Positions 1-5,905 of a stretch of DNA of 5,905 bases are shown one piece after another. The position numbers were made by a program, and so were the translations under genes. A model generated the notes under the pieces. That model saw only the letters and a program-made list of their open reading frames with translations, ran no database searches and was not told the DNA's origin. Origin of the DNA: JANXSF01 sp043755435. GTDB lineage: Bacteria; Acidobacteriota; Terriglobia; Bryobacterales; Bryobacteraceae. Where the stretch lies: positions 1 through 5,905 of the forward strand of contig JAYUSZ010000053.1 of the NCBI GenBank assembly GCA_043755435.1. Direction: 5' to 3'. Numbering within the stretch: position 1 is the first letter of the stretch; every line of letters starts with the position of its first letter.

Positions 1-1017
1 CGTGGTTGCTGGATCATAAATGGGAATAACCAGACCGCGGGCATCGAAGGTTTGCGAAAAGTTTCCTTGACGCTGCAATGCTGTTGGAACCGTTTGGACC
101 ACTGTGCTACCGGTGACTTGCTGCGTTCGTTCGTAGGTGAAGAAGAAGTGGGTTCGATCCTTGCGAATAGGACCGCCAAGCAATCCTCCAAATTGATGTT
201 GGCGGAACTTGGGCCGAGTGGCGGCAAAAAAGTTGCGTGCGTCAAACGCCTCGTTGCGATTGTACTCAAACAATCCTCCATGAAACTTGTTGCTGCCGGA
301 TCTTGTTGCCAATGTGATCACGCCGCTTTGGGATTGGCCGTATTCCGCCGAATAACTATTGGCCACCACTCGAAACTCCTGCATTGCGTCCATGGGCAGA
401 GGCACCTGACTTTGGTTTACAGCCAGCCCAACTGTATTGGTGTGATTGCCTCCATCCAGAGTGAACTGTTGATTGCGAGTTCTGCCGCCGCTAACGCTAA
501 ATATTGGAATGTCTCCGGTGACGTTCTGGATGGCTGCACCAGGGATGAGAGCTAACAACGCCGTTGAAGTGCGATTTGCCATGGGCATACCTTGCACCAT
601 TTCCTTTTCAACCAATTGCGTCACACTGGAGGACTGGGTTTCAAGAACAGGACTTGCACTAGTTACGTTTACAGTTTCCTTCACGCTGCCAAGTTGCAAA
701 GCAAGGTCAACTTGTAGAGTCTGCCCAATTTGGACACTCAGCTTTCCTCGTACCAACTTCTGAAATCCGTCGGCCTCAGCTTCAATTCGATAGGAACCAG
801 GAACAAGGCTAGGTGTGCGGTAGAGGCCTGCGGAATTTGTGGTTGCGGTGATGGCAACGCCGGAATCTTCGCCCACCACTTGAACTCTTGCACCTGGAAC
901 AACTGCACCCGATGCATCCTTCACAAGACCTGTGATTGTACTTGGTGTAGACTGGGCAAATGCCGGGTAGAAGGTTAAACTACAGACTAGCGCGCCATTC
1001 AATAAAAGTGTCTTCAT
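1..1017 (-). CDS. Oar-like TonB-dependent receptor with N-terminal carboxypeptidase-regulatory domain (3' end beyond window)
   Basis: The minus frame is open from the ATG at 1017 to the window edge, giving 339 residues with no stop. Residues 1-21 look like a signal peptide: Lys2, a hydrophobic stretch, and Ala-Phe-Ala before Gln22. Residues about 26-110 fit a carboxypeptidase-regulatory-like Ig fold (ITGLVKDASGAVVPGA, then GLYRTPSLVPGSYRIEA). Residues about 118-240 fit a TonB plug, with FTLDGGN at 185-191 and YSAEYGQSQSGVI at 222-234. FGGLLGGPIRKDRTHFFFTYE at 276-296 (start FGGLLGG) begins the barrel in this family. Such proteins usually run about 1000-1200 residues, so about a third is visible. 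They sit in the outer membrane and take up large substrates using TonB energy; this one's substrate cannot be told. The start is backed by AAGGGAG 8 bases upstream. No damage is visible in this part. Confidence 0.93.
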   Translation of the reverse strand, partial: MKTLLLNGALVCSLTFYPAFAQSTPSTITGLVKDASGAVVPGARVQVVGEDSGVAITATTNSAGLYRTPSLVPGSYRIEAEADGFQKLVRGKLSVQIGQTLQVDLALQLGSVKETVNVTSASPVLETQSSSVTQLVEKEMVQGMPMANRTSTALLALIPGAAIQNVTGDIPIFSVSGGRTRNQQFTLDGGNHTNTVGLAVNQSQVPLPMDAMQEFRVVANSYSAEYGQSQSGVITLATRSGSNKFHGGLFEYNRNEAFDARNFFAATRPKFRQHQFGGLLGGPIRKDRTHFFFTYERTQQVTGSTVVQTVPTALQRQGNFSQTFDARGLVIPIYDPATT

Positions 1018-1025
1018 CCCCAAGT

Positions 1026-1032
1026 CTCCCTT
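1026..1032 (-). promoter_or_regulatory. Ribosome binding site of the TonB-dependent receptor
   Basis: On the minus strand AAGGGAG lies 8 bases before the ATG at 1017. It is close to the anti-Shine-Dalgarno complement and settles the start, which is followed directly by a good signal peptide. Confidence 0.7.
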
Positions 1033-1044
1033 GTTTTTGGATAA

Positions 1045-1053
1045 AGCATATCA
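1045..1053 (-). promoter_or_regulatory. Possible extended -10 promoter of the TonB-dependent receptor
   Basis: The minus strand reads TGATATGCT, which matches the extended -10 pattern TGnTATnnT. Transcription would begin near 1038, giving a leader of about 20 bases that includes the ribosome binding site. No good -35 box lies 17 bases upstream. A run of eight A on this strand (1069-1076) sits about where a -35 or UP-like region would be. This is pattern matching only. Confidence 0.28.
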
Positions 1054-1108
1054 CGAAACTGGGTGTCGTTTTTTTTGAGGTCCGGGAGATCTAAGATAGA
1101 CAGCATTG

Positions 1109-1829
1109 CTACTCACCAAACCTGAATTGTTGGCATCCCGTATCCTCGAACCACAACCATCCAGTGAATTTGCCTCCGCAACTCCGTAATTGATCGATGT
1201 TCTCGATGATCACGTGGGACGGCTCACAACCAGTCTTAGTCCTGCCCGTGTTGGTGCTACCCGAGATCGAACGGGAACTCGGCTTGCAGCAGTTCAGTCA
1301 ACCAGGAGGGCCGCTCCACGCGTTCAGCAAAAGTGAATCCAGCTTGAACTTCGGAGCCCAGCATGGCGCCATCCTTAAATGTAGCCACCGTCACTGGCTT
1401 GGCATATTGCTGGCTGGACATCTGAGCTCATCACCGTGGGCGTCGGGTTTCAGACTCACGCTGACGGTTCCATCCATCGTGTATGACCCGCATAACCCCG
1501 TTTGGCGGAGAGCTTGAACAAAGCTCGGGCGAGTTTTCTTTCACACGATAGTTACCGCGCAGGCCTCCCTCTGGCCGGGCCGGGAACCACCCACAACTGT
1601 GATGTTGTTATAGAATTCGTTTCGGAATCTGGTGGCCAGACGTGAAATCCGATCTCCACCGGACTTACATGAATGTTGTTCCAAACTTTGCGAAACTAAC
1701 CCTCCCGCAATTTCAGAGTGGACCCAGCGACAGATCATTGTAGATGGCGAAATTGGAAGAACCGTCGTCGAGGTCGATTGTCTTTTCGAACACTTTGACA
1801 TTTTGTGGAGCCACCCAAAAATCCGTTGG
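1109..1829 (-). pseudogene. Decayed gene of unknown family, broken by frameshifts and stops
   Basis: No intact gene fills this 720-base stretch, but minus-strand pieces that look like normal protein follow each other in order. Reading 5' to 3': 1829-1713, with FWVAPQNVKVFEKTIDLDD; about 1725-1552, with an in-frame TAG at 1696-1698 and then WNNIHVSPVEIGFHVWPP; 1540-1391, with SYTMDGTVSVSLKPDAHGD; 1421-1257, an ATG frame of 54 residues with KPVTVATFKDGAMLGSEV; and about 1280-1109, with HVIIENIDQLRSCGGKFTG ending at TAG 1109-1111. Moving along, the frame changes four times. Together they would give roughly 230 residues. The gene would begin just after the hydrolase stop and end 91 bases before the receptor start, all in the same direction. 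I do not recognise the family. Sequencing errors could cause one or two shifts but hardly all five defects. Calling it a pseudogene is inference from the look of the translations. Confidence 0.5.
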
Positions 1830-1847
1830 TTAAGGACATCAGGCAGC

Positions 1848-3401
1848 CTAGTGCAAGTTCTTCTGAAAAAACTCGCTGATCTTCTTCAAGTTCTCTGGGG
1901 TCTGAAACGCGGGGCCGCCATGGCCTGCGCGATGGAATATCGTCAACTCCACTGGCACGCCGGCTTTCGCCAGCGCATCGCGTAAGAGTTCACTTTGTTC
2001 TATAGGTACCAACGGATCGGCATCGCCGTGTTGAATCAGGAATGGCGGGTCGTCTTTCGACACATAGGAAATCGGGTTTGCCTTCTCCGCCAATTCCGGG
2101 TTCTGCTGCACAGGTCCACCGATTAAGCGAGCTTCGGGGGCTTCGGGCGAATTGTGGTCCATGCGCGATGGATACATGGCCATACGTCGCAAGGCGGTTG
2201 GTCCGAACCAGTCCACCACTGCCTGCACTTTGTCTGCACCCTCGCCAATGGTTCCCAACAGCGCCACTAAGTGGCCGCCTGCTGACGATCCCCATATGCC
2301 GATTTTCGTTGCGTCATATCCATACTTACTTGCGTTGGCGCGCAGAAATCGAATTGCTGCACGGCAGTCATCAATCTGAGCCGGCATTGGTGCTTGCTGA
2401 CTTAAGCGGTAGCGGATGCTTGCCGCTGCAAACCCGGCGGGGAGCAACTGCATTGACGGTGCGTTTTCTTTATTCCCGTTCTGCCATGCGCCGCCATGAA
2501 TCCAGACCACCAGAGGCTTGGGAGGTCCTGGCGGCACAAACACGTCCAACAACAAGCCGGGTGAATATTCAATATTTGTGTAAGCTTTAACACCATCTGG
2601 AATGCTGCGTTGTTTGCCGGGTCCAGATGGTTTCATCGTTTCCTCGCGGAAGAGCAGGGCTTTGCTTCCATGTGGCATTGCAATGGTGGGCTTACCTATT
2701 AGGAATCCGCGGGCCGCCAAAAACGAATCGGCTATGTATGTGGTTGAAGCGTGCCAGGTGCCGTCTTGACGATCATTGAAGAATCCATGCGGTTGGTCCT
2801 TGGCAACAAACAGTTCCACCTTGCCACGAGGTGCCTTTGCAAGAAATCCTTGGGCTTCAGCGTACATTTTGTCCGCTGATCCGAAGAACATTACGGTTGG
2901 GGGGAAGGTCTCGTCTGGCGTTAGTTTGTCCAACCAAGCAGGATTAAACAGAACGAAGGAAGCGGGTTTGACGCCGGCTTTCCAAATGGAAAGCGCACAA
3001 GTGCCACCAGCAGATCCGCCACCAGCTGACAGCTTTTCTGGATCAATGCCTTGCTCCGTCGCGTGCTCCTTCAGCCAGCCAAATGCTGCCTGGCAATCCA
3101 CTAGGGCTTCATCCACTGTAGTTTTGTGTTTGTTCTTAATTCGGTATTCCGCACTGGCGGCTACCATGCCGCGGCTTGCCAAATAGCCTGACTTTGAGAA
3201 AAACTGCTTGGCTTCGCCTCCGACGAATCCTCCGCCAAAGAAGAAGACAATACCTGGACGCTTGTCCGTAGCTTTCCAGCCATCAGGATAGAAGAAGGTC
3301 ATCTTCAATTCCCCTTGAGGCGTCGTGCGAAAGACGATTTCTTCGCGGGAAATACCCCACGCGGAGACAGTCAGCAGAAGCGAAAGGAATAATTGGCGCA
3401 T
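1848..3401 (-). CDS. Exported protein with two tandem alpha/beta-hydrolase domains (esterase-like)
   Basis: This gene encodes 517 residues. Residues 1 to about 17 form a likely signal peptide (Arg2, then LFLSLLLTVSAWG), so the protein probably acts outside the cytoplasm. Domain 1 (about 24-234) has an oxyanion-type glycine stretch FFGGGF at 54-59, a nucleophile elbow GGSAG with Ser130, Asp177 in GSAD, and His205 in QPHGFF. Domain 2 (about 270-517) has HGGAW at 302-306, the elbow GSSAG with Ser373, Asp462 in HGDADPLVP, and His494 in AGHGG. Domain 2 resembles the BD-FAE/acetyl-esterase group that cleaves ester bonds on carbohydrates or small molecules; domain 1 resembles alpha/beta hydrolase fold-3 enzymes. 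Both triads appear complete, and the actual substrate is unknown. A TAA in frame shortly upstream leaves the ATG at 3401 as the first ATG start, though no clear ribosome binding site precedes it. A peptidase is the main alternative. Confidence 0.9.
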   Translation of the reverse strand: MRQLFLSLLLTVSAWGISREEIVFRTTPQGELKMTFFYPDGWKATDKRPGIVFFFGGGFVGGEAKQFFSKSGYLASRGMVAASAEYRIKNKHKTTVDEALVDCQAAFGWLKEHATEQGIDPEKLSAGGGSAGGTCALSIWKAGVKPASFVLFNPAWLDKLTPDETFPPTVMFFGSADKMYAEAQGFLAKAPRGKVELFVAKDQPHGFFNDRQDGTWHASTTYIADSFLAARGFLIGKPTIAMPHGSKALLFREETMKPSGPGKQRSIPDGVKAYTNIEYSPGLLLDVFVPPGPPKPLVVWIHGGAWQNGNKENAPSMQLLPAGFAAASIRYRLSQQAPMPAQIDDCRAAIRFLRANASKYGYDATKIGIWGSSAGGHLVALLGTIGEGADKVQAVVDWFGPTALRRMAMYPSRMDHNSPEAPEARLIGGPVQQNPELAEKANPISYVSKDDPPFLIQHGDADPLVPIEQSELLRDALAKAGVPVELTIFHRAGHGGPAFQTPENLKKISEFFQKNLH

Positions 3402-3409
3402 TGCATATT

Positions 3410-3438
3410 TTTATCACACAACACCATTAGCCGGTAAA
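3410..3438 (-). promoter_or_regulatory. Possible promoter of the hydrolase gene, giving a near-leaderless transcript
   Basis: On the minus strand TTTACC (3433-3438) and GATAAA (3410-3415) are 17 bases apart; each matches the sigma-70 consensus at four of six places. Transcription would start at about 3403, one or two bases before the ATG at 3401. That fits the lack of a visible ribosome binding site. The match is modest and the region is AT-rich, so chance is possible. Confidence 0.3.
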
Positions 3439-3440
3439 CT
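3411..3440 (+). promoter_or_regulatory. Weak candidate promoter of the DUF2103-like gene
   Basis: TTATCA (3411-3416) and TAAACT (3435-3440) lie 18 bases apart, each four of six from consensus. Transcription would begin near 3447, only about five bases before the GTG start. It overlaps almost completely the candidate promoter on the other strand. This is the best of several poor matches in the 50-base divergent spacer. Confidence 0.2.
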
Positions 3441-3451
3441 ATTAGTTATCC

Positions 3452-3763
3452 GTGCGACTCCGCGCTTCACAAGATCGGTTGAAAATTGAACACAGCATCA
3501 TCGACGGTCTGCGTCGCGTGCTGGAAAAGTTGCTGGAGCAAAATGCGGATATCCGTTCCATAGTGCCTGGCCGCATCAGCATGGTTCGCGACGCCAAAGG
3601 TCCCGTGGTGAAAGTACGTGTCACTGTCCCGGTTACAAATGGGTGGAAAGCGATTGCCCTTGCCGCAGGAGCCCGCCAGGAGCTTTTCATCAGCACCACT
3701 TTTGCGAAGGAAGAATTGGAAAAAGCCTTCGTCGATGCTGGCGCAACACCCGCTGGAAATTAA
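3452..3763 (+). CDS. DUF2103-like small conserved protein
   Basis: This frame encodes 103 residues starting at GTG; a TAG lies in frame at 3443-3445, so no longer form is possible. TTG at 3479 is a shorter alternative. No clear ribosome binding site is seen. The pattern EHSIIDGL (13-20), then RSIVPGRI (35-42), VKVRVTVPV (53-61), GWKAIALAAGARQELFI (64-80) matches what I recall of the DUF2103 family, in which a His-Ser start, a PG-R turn and a KAIAR-x-QEVF segment are typical. That family has no established function. Here the only histidine is His14, and no signal peptide or membrane segment is present, so it is probably cytoplasmic. It is divergent from the hydrolase and 108 bases before the tad genes, with no clear link to either. 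The family assignment is from memory of the pattern. Confidence 0.8.
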   Translation: MRLRASQDRLKIEHSIIDGLRRVLEKLLEQNADIRSIVPGRISMVRDAKGPVVKVRVTVPVTNGWKAIALAAGARQELFISTTFAKEELEKAFVDAGATPAGN

Positions 3764-3784
3764 GCACATCATAAGCAAATCCAC

Positions 3785-3804
3785 TTAGCTCAGTTCTAAG
3801 CTAA
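3785..3804 (+). repeat. Short inverted repeat between the DUF2103-like gene and the tad operon
   Basis: TTAGCT (3785-3790) and AGCTAA (3799-3804) are perfect inverted copies with an 8-base loop. No U-run follows on either strand in the right place, so a rho-independent terminator is unlikely. It lies about 70 bases before the first tad gene and could be an operator or a weak RNA hairpin. The rest of the 3764-3857 spacer shows no promoter I would trust. Confidence 0.3.
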
Positions 3805-3857
3805 AACGCGCGGAATAAAGCTTCCCCATTCTTTGGCCGATATACCGCCAATAGGCC

Positions 3858-3864
3858 AGGAGAG
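3858..3864 (+). promoter_or_regulatory. Ribosome binding site fixing the start of the TadE-like gene
   Basis: AGGAGAG stands 7 bases before the ATG at 3872. It decides against the TTG at 3833 in the same frame, which would put this site inside the coding region and add 13 residues not typical of the family. Confidence 0.8.
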
Positions 3865-3871
3865 TATTTTG

Positions 3872-4408
3872 ATGAGACAGGTGACCTTTCCCTGCCAACG
3901 CAGATCCATTGCACGACAAGTTACCCAGCGTGGCGCAACCATGGTGGAACTTGCCGTGACGATTATGCCGATCCTGATCTTCGTCTTCGCCACAATCGAT
4001 TTCGGCGTGGCAATTCTTATGCAAAACACGGCTCAGTCAGCAGTAAGGGCTGGTGTGCGTTATGCCATTACCAGTCAAACCGGTATTAGCGGCGGTTCGC
4101 CGTTGGGACATGATGCTTCCATCAGAGAAGTGGTGAAAGGGCAATCCATGGGACTGCTGAACCACCTGCTGCCACTAGGCGACACCATGGATCAACACAT
4201 TGACATTGCCTTTTATGACCAGATTACGCTGCAACCTGTCACTGGAACGGGCAGTAACCGTTCGGGAAATATTGTGCAGGTTGAAATTACAGGGCTGTCT
4301 CATTTGTGGATGGTGCCTCTGGTCCGTGGAACAAGCATGTTTCGAATCGTAGCGAGTTCATCCGACGCAATGGAAGCATCCCCTATTGGAGGTCCACCGC
4401 CCAGGTGA
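3872..4408 (+). CDS. TadE-like pseudopilin of a Tad/Flp pilus system
   Basis: From the ATG at 3872 the protein has 178 residues. A basic leader of about 20 residues is followed by RGATMVE (20-26), which fits the type IV prepilin cleavage site: Gly21 at -1 and Glu26 at +5. A hydrophobic segment follows (about 27-50, LAVTIMPILIFVFATIDFG), then NTAQSAVRAGVRYA (52-65), as in the TadE-like domain. The remaining 110 residues would face the outside and show nothing further I recognise. In the known system, TadE and TadF are processed by a prepilin peptidase and support assembly of the Flp pilus. It is the first of three close genes; its stop overlaps the next start by one base. The TadE-like fold is clear; the precise role is inference. 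Confidence 0.88.
   Translation: MRQVTFPCQRRSIARQVTQRGATMVELAVTIMPILIFVFATIDFGVAILMQNTAQSAVRAGVRYAITSQTGISGGSPLGHDASIREVVKGQSMGLLNHLLPLGDTMDQHIDIAFYDQITLQPVTGTGSNRSGNIVQVEITGLSHLWMVPLVRGTSMFRIVASSSDAMEASPIGGPPPR
4388..4393 (+). promoter_or_regulatory. Possible distant ribosome binding site of the second pseudopilin gene
   Basis: GGAGGT is a perfect core but lies 14 bases before ATG 4408 and 20 before ATG 4414, longer than usual. GTG at 4405 would be 11 bases away. The TGATG overlap suggests that translation here mostly re-starts from the gene in front. Confidence 0.4.
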
Positions 4409-5037
4409 TGTTTATGAAAAACCACAACGAAAAGGGATCGGCGGCTATTGAGTTCGCCATTGTAATGACCATGCTGTTGCCATTGTTTTTCGGCATGTTG
4501 ATGGCTGGAGTTACCGCAGGCAGGGGGATTCAGGCTGTACAGTTCACACGAGATTTGGGGCATATGTATGGTTTGGGAATGGACTTTTCACAAGTATCAT
4601 CGCTAAACACAGTGGCTCGGCTTGCGCAAGGCTTGGACGTTAGTCCTGGCGGATATGGAGTCGTCATCCTTAGCCAAATCAAACTGGTAGCTCAGATTGA
4701 TTGTGATTCAAACGGCGTCACTTCAGGATGCATGGTTGGACAAAACGTGTTTACTCACCGTTTGGTTTTGGGTAACCCCAGCTTTCGTTCAAGTAACTTT
4801 GGAACACCAGACCCCACGTTGGTGGATACATCGGGGAATATCAGCGCTGTGAACTACTTGACCAATCCAGGCGCTGCCGCGAGTAATGTTGGCGCAGGAG
4901 CGGGAAGCCTGTTGCCCACGGTACCCCCCGGAAGCCAAGTTTGGGTTTGCGAAACCTACTTTAATTTTCCGATGCTGGCATTCTTGAATACTTTCGGAAT
5001 TCCAGTAAACGGTATATATTCGGTGACCTACTTCTAA
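4408..5037 (+). CDS. Second TadE/TadF-like pseudopilin
   Basis: The protein has 209 residues if it starts at ATG 4408, or 207 from ATG 4414. The frame stays open upstream to at least 4306, but that part overlaps the TadE-like gene and lacks family features. KGSAAIEFA (9-17) gives a prepilin-type site with Gly10 at -1 and Glu15 at +5, followed by a hydrophobic segment (about 16-36). The leader is very short, as usual for TadE/TadF. The mature part has a glycine- and serine-rich stretch (about 129-176) and three cysteines (99, 108, 181), absent from the mature part of the first pseudopilin. The start overlaps the previous stop in TGATG, so the two are probably translationally coupled and made in fixed ratio. 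Whether it equals TadF or is a second TadE cannot be decided by eye. Confidence 0.85.
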   Translation: MFMKNHNEKGSAAIEFAIVMTMLLPLFFGMLMAGVTAGRGIQAVQFTRDLGHMYGLGMDFSQVSSLNTVARLAQGLDVSPGGYGVVILSQIKLVAQIDCDSNGVTSGCMVGQNVFTHRLVLGNPSFRSSNFGTPDPTLVDTSGNISAVNYLTNPGAAASNVGAGAGSLLPTVPPGSQVWVCETYFNFPMLAFLNTFGIPVNGIYSVTYF

Positions 5038-5042
5038 GAGGT
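5038..5042 (+). promoter_or_regulatory. Ribosome binding site of the TadG-like gene
   Basis: GAGGT directly follows the TAA stop of the second pseudopilin and lies 4 bases before the ATG at 5047, a rather short distance. It supports the ATG at 5047 as start. Confidence 0.5.
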
Positions 5043-5046
5043 AACG

Positions 5047-5905
5047 ATGAACAATTGCGCTCCCTTAAGACCCACATCCTCGCAGAGGCGGAGAAAACAC
5101 CAAAGCGGCGTTTCCATTTTTCTTTTTGGCTTTTGCCTAGCAGTGCTGGTTCCGGTGATCGGACTGGCGGTGGACGTGACTTTGATGTACCTGGCCCAAA
5201 CTAAGCTTTCTGCAGCAGTTGACGCAGCAGCATTATCTGGAGCCAGAGCACTCAGCCGCGGATCTTCCGATGTAGCGCAACAGCAAGCCGCTACAGATAC
5301 CGCAACAAGTTATTTTCTAAAGAATTATCCGGTAGGTTATCTGGCAACTACCTCAATTTCTACCCCAACCGTTCAAATTGTCAACGCCGCTAATTTACGA
5401 ACCGTAACTGTTACGTCGTCCATACAATTCCCCCTCACATTCTTACGATGGCTGGGAACCAGTAACAACACCTTGAACGCCACAGCAACTGCCACCCGGA
5501 AAGATGTCAATGTGATGCTGGTACTAGATCATTCAGGATCATTGTTCGATAGCGGCTCCTGTGAACCTATGAAAGATGCTGCCACAGCATTCCTGCAACA
5601 GTTTGCCCAAGGACGGGATAACGTTGGACTGGTAACATTCGCCACTGGATCTGCGGTTGACGTGCCATTAACACAAAACTTTCTGTCTGGTGGCACGAAT
5701 ATAGCCACCGTGATCGGCGGCATCTCATGCGCCAATTCCACGAACAGCTCTGCGGGGTTGTGGAAGGCATATGAGCAATTGGCCGCTTATAACGAACCCA
5801 ACGCCTTGAATGCGGTTTTGTTCTTTACTGATGGAATGCCGACGGCATTTACAGCGTGGAATCGTGTGACGAACACGGGATGCTCGGCAGTAGGCTGGAG
5901 CAAAG
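5047..5905 (+). CDS. TadG-like pilus-associated protein with von Willebrand A domain (3' end beyond window)
   Basis: The first 286 residues are visible, with the frame open to the edge. A basic N terminus (RRRKH, 14-18) precedes a membrane segment (about 22-44) and the typical Tad/TadG stretch TKLSAAVDAAALSGARAL (52-69). Unlike the two genes in front, it has no Glu at +5 after a glycine (GVSIF at 21-25), so it is probably anchored and not cleaved as a pilin. From about 152 a von Willebrand A domain starts: VMLVLDHSGS gives Asp161, Ser163 and Ser165, with Thr232 and Asp262 (FFTDG) completing a likely metal-ion-dependent adhesion site. Such proteins are thought to act at the cell surface in adhesion or pilus function. 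Cysteines 172, 228 and 279 lie in loops of this domain. Nine bases separate it from the previous stop, so it belongs to the same operon. Confidence 0.9.
   Translation, partial: MNNCAPLRPTSSQRRRKHQSGVSIFLFGFCLAVLVPVIGLAVDVTLMYLAQTKLSAAVDAAALSGARALSRGSSDVAQQQAATDTATSYFLKNYPVGYLATTSISTPTVQIVNAANLRTVTVTSSIQFPLTFLRWLGTSNNTLNATATATRKDVNVMLVLDHSGSLFDSGSCEPMKDAATAFLQQFAQGRDNVGLVTFATGSAVDVPLTQNFLSGGTNIATVIGGISCANSTNSSAGLWKAYEQLAAYNEPNALNAVLFFTDGMPTAFTAWNRVTNTGCSAVGWSK

Noticed and set aside
52..978. Plus-strand open frames at 52-555, 473-763 and 730-978
   Set aside because: They lie opposite the receptor gene, whose minus frame gives a signal peptide, regulatory domain and plug motifs; the plus translations are cysteine-rich and show no family features.
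1197..1985. Open frames 1197-1517 (+), 1541-1801 (-) and 1632-1985 (+) as real genes
   Set aside because: None shows recognisable motifs or a good ribosome binding site, and the last runs into the hydrolase gene on the other strand. The coding-like character lies in other minus-strand frames, as described for the decayed gene.
1990..3186. Open frames inside the hydrolase on both strands (1990-2295, 2042-2590, 2152-2379, 2402-2596, 2776-3186)
   Set aside because: They are shadows of the 517-residue hydrolase, which has two complete catalytic motif sets.
3781..3810. A tRNA-like D-arm (TTAGCTCAGTT) near 3785
   Set aside because: No T-loop of the GTTCGA type, acceptor stem or anticodon arm follows; the match comes from the short inverted repeat.
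3833..3871. Longer TadE-like protein starting at TTG 3833
   Set aside because: A strong ribosome binding site lies inside this extension, 7 bases before the ATG at 3872, and the extra 13 residues are unlike a pilin leader.
4306..4407. Longer form of the second pseudopilin starting at 4306
   Set aside because: It would overlap the preceding gene by about 100 bases and put 34 untypical residues before a normal short prepilin leader; the TGATG overlap is a better start.
5529..5770. Minus-strand open frames at 5529-5741 and 5567-5770
   Set aside because: They lie opposite the von Willebrand A domain, whose plus frame carries all expected metal-site residues.

Overview
The window looks like a chromosomal piece of an Acidobacteriota genome, probably from the Bryobacterales/Solibacter side. 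Three things suggest this: an Oar-like TonB-dependent receptor with an N-terminal carboxypeptidase-regulatory domain (a family greatly expanded in that phylum), a secreted alpha/beta hydrolase, and a Tad-type pilus gene set with a von Willebrand A protein. The lineage is inferred from gene style; no rRNA or tRNA is present to confirm it.

The left part reads on the minus strand. Positions 1-1017 hold the first 339 residues of the TonB-dependent receptor, which runs off the left edge. Behind it, about 1109-1829 holds no intact gene. Peptide pieces that look coding lie end to end on the minus strand, shifted between frames and broken by stops, so I read it as a decayed gene of unknown family. 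Next is a complete 517-residue exported hydrolase (1848-3401) made of two alpha/beta-hydrolase domains in tandem, each with its own Ser-Asp-His triad.

The right part reads on the plus strand. A 50-bp divergent spacer separates the hydrolase from a 103-residue DUF2103-like protein (3452-3763). After a 108-bp gap with a short inverted repeat come three closely packed genes: a TadE-like pseudopilin (3872-4408), a second TadE/TadF-like pseudopilin (4408-5037), and a TadG-like protein with a von Willebrand A domain (from 5047, cut by the right edge). Their 1-base overlap and 9-base gap indicate an operon for minor or surface-exposed parts of a Tad/Flp pilus. The motor, secretin and peptidase genes are not in the window.

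The receptor, decayed gene and hydrolase may be old neighbours in substrate uptake or breakdown, but nothing here proves it. I see no mobile element, CRISPR array or RNA gene, and no convincing new multi-gene system. The most unusual items are the mosaic pseudogene, the two-triad hydrolase, and the short divergent promoter region with almost no leaders.
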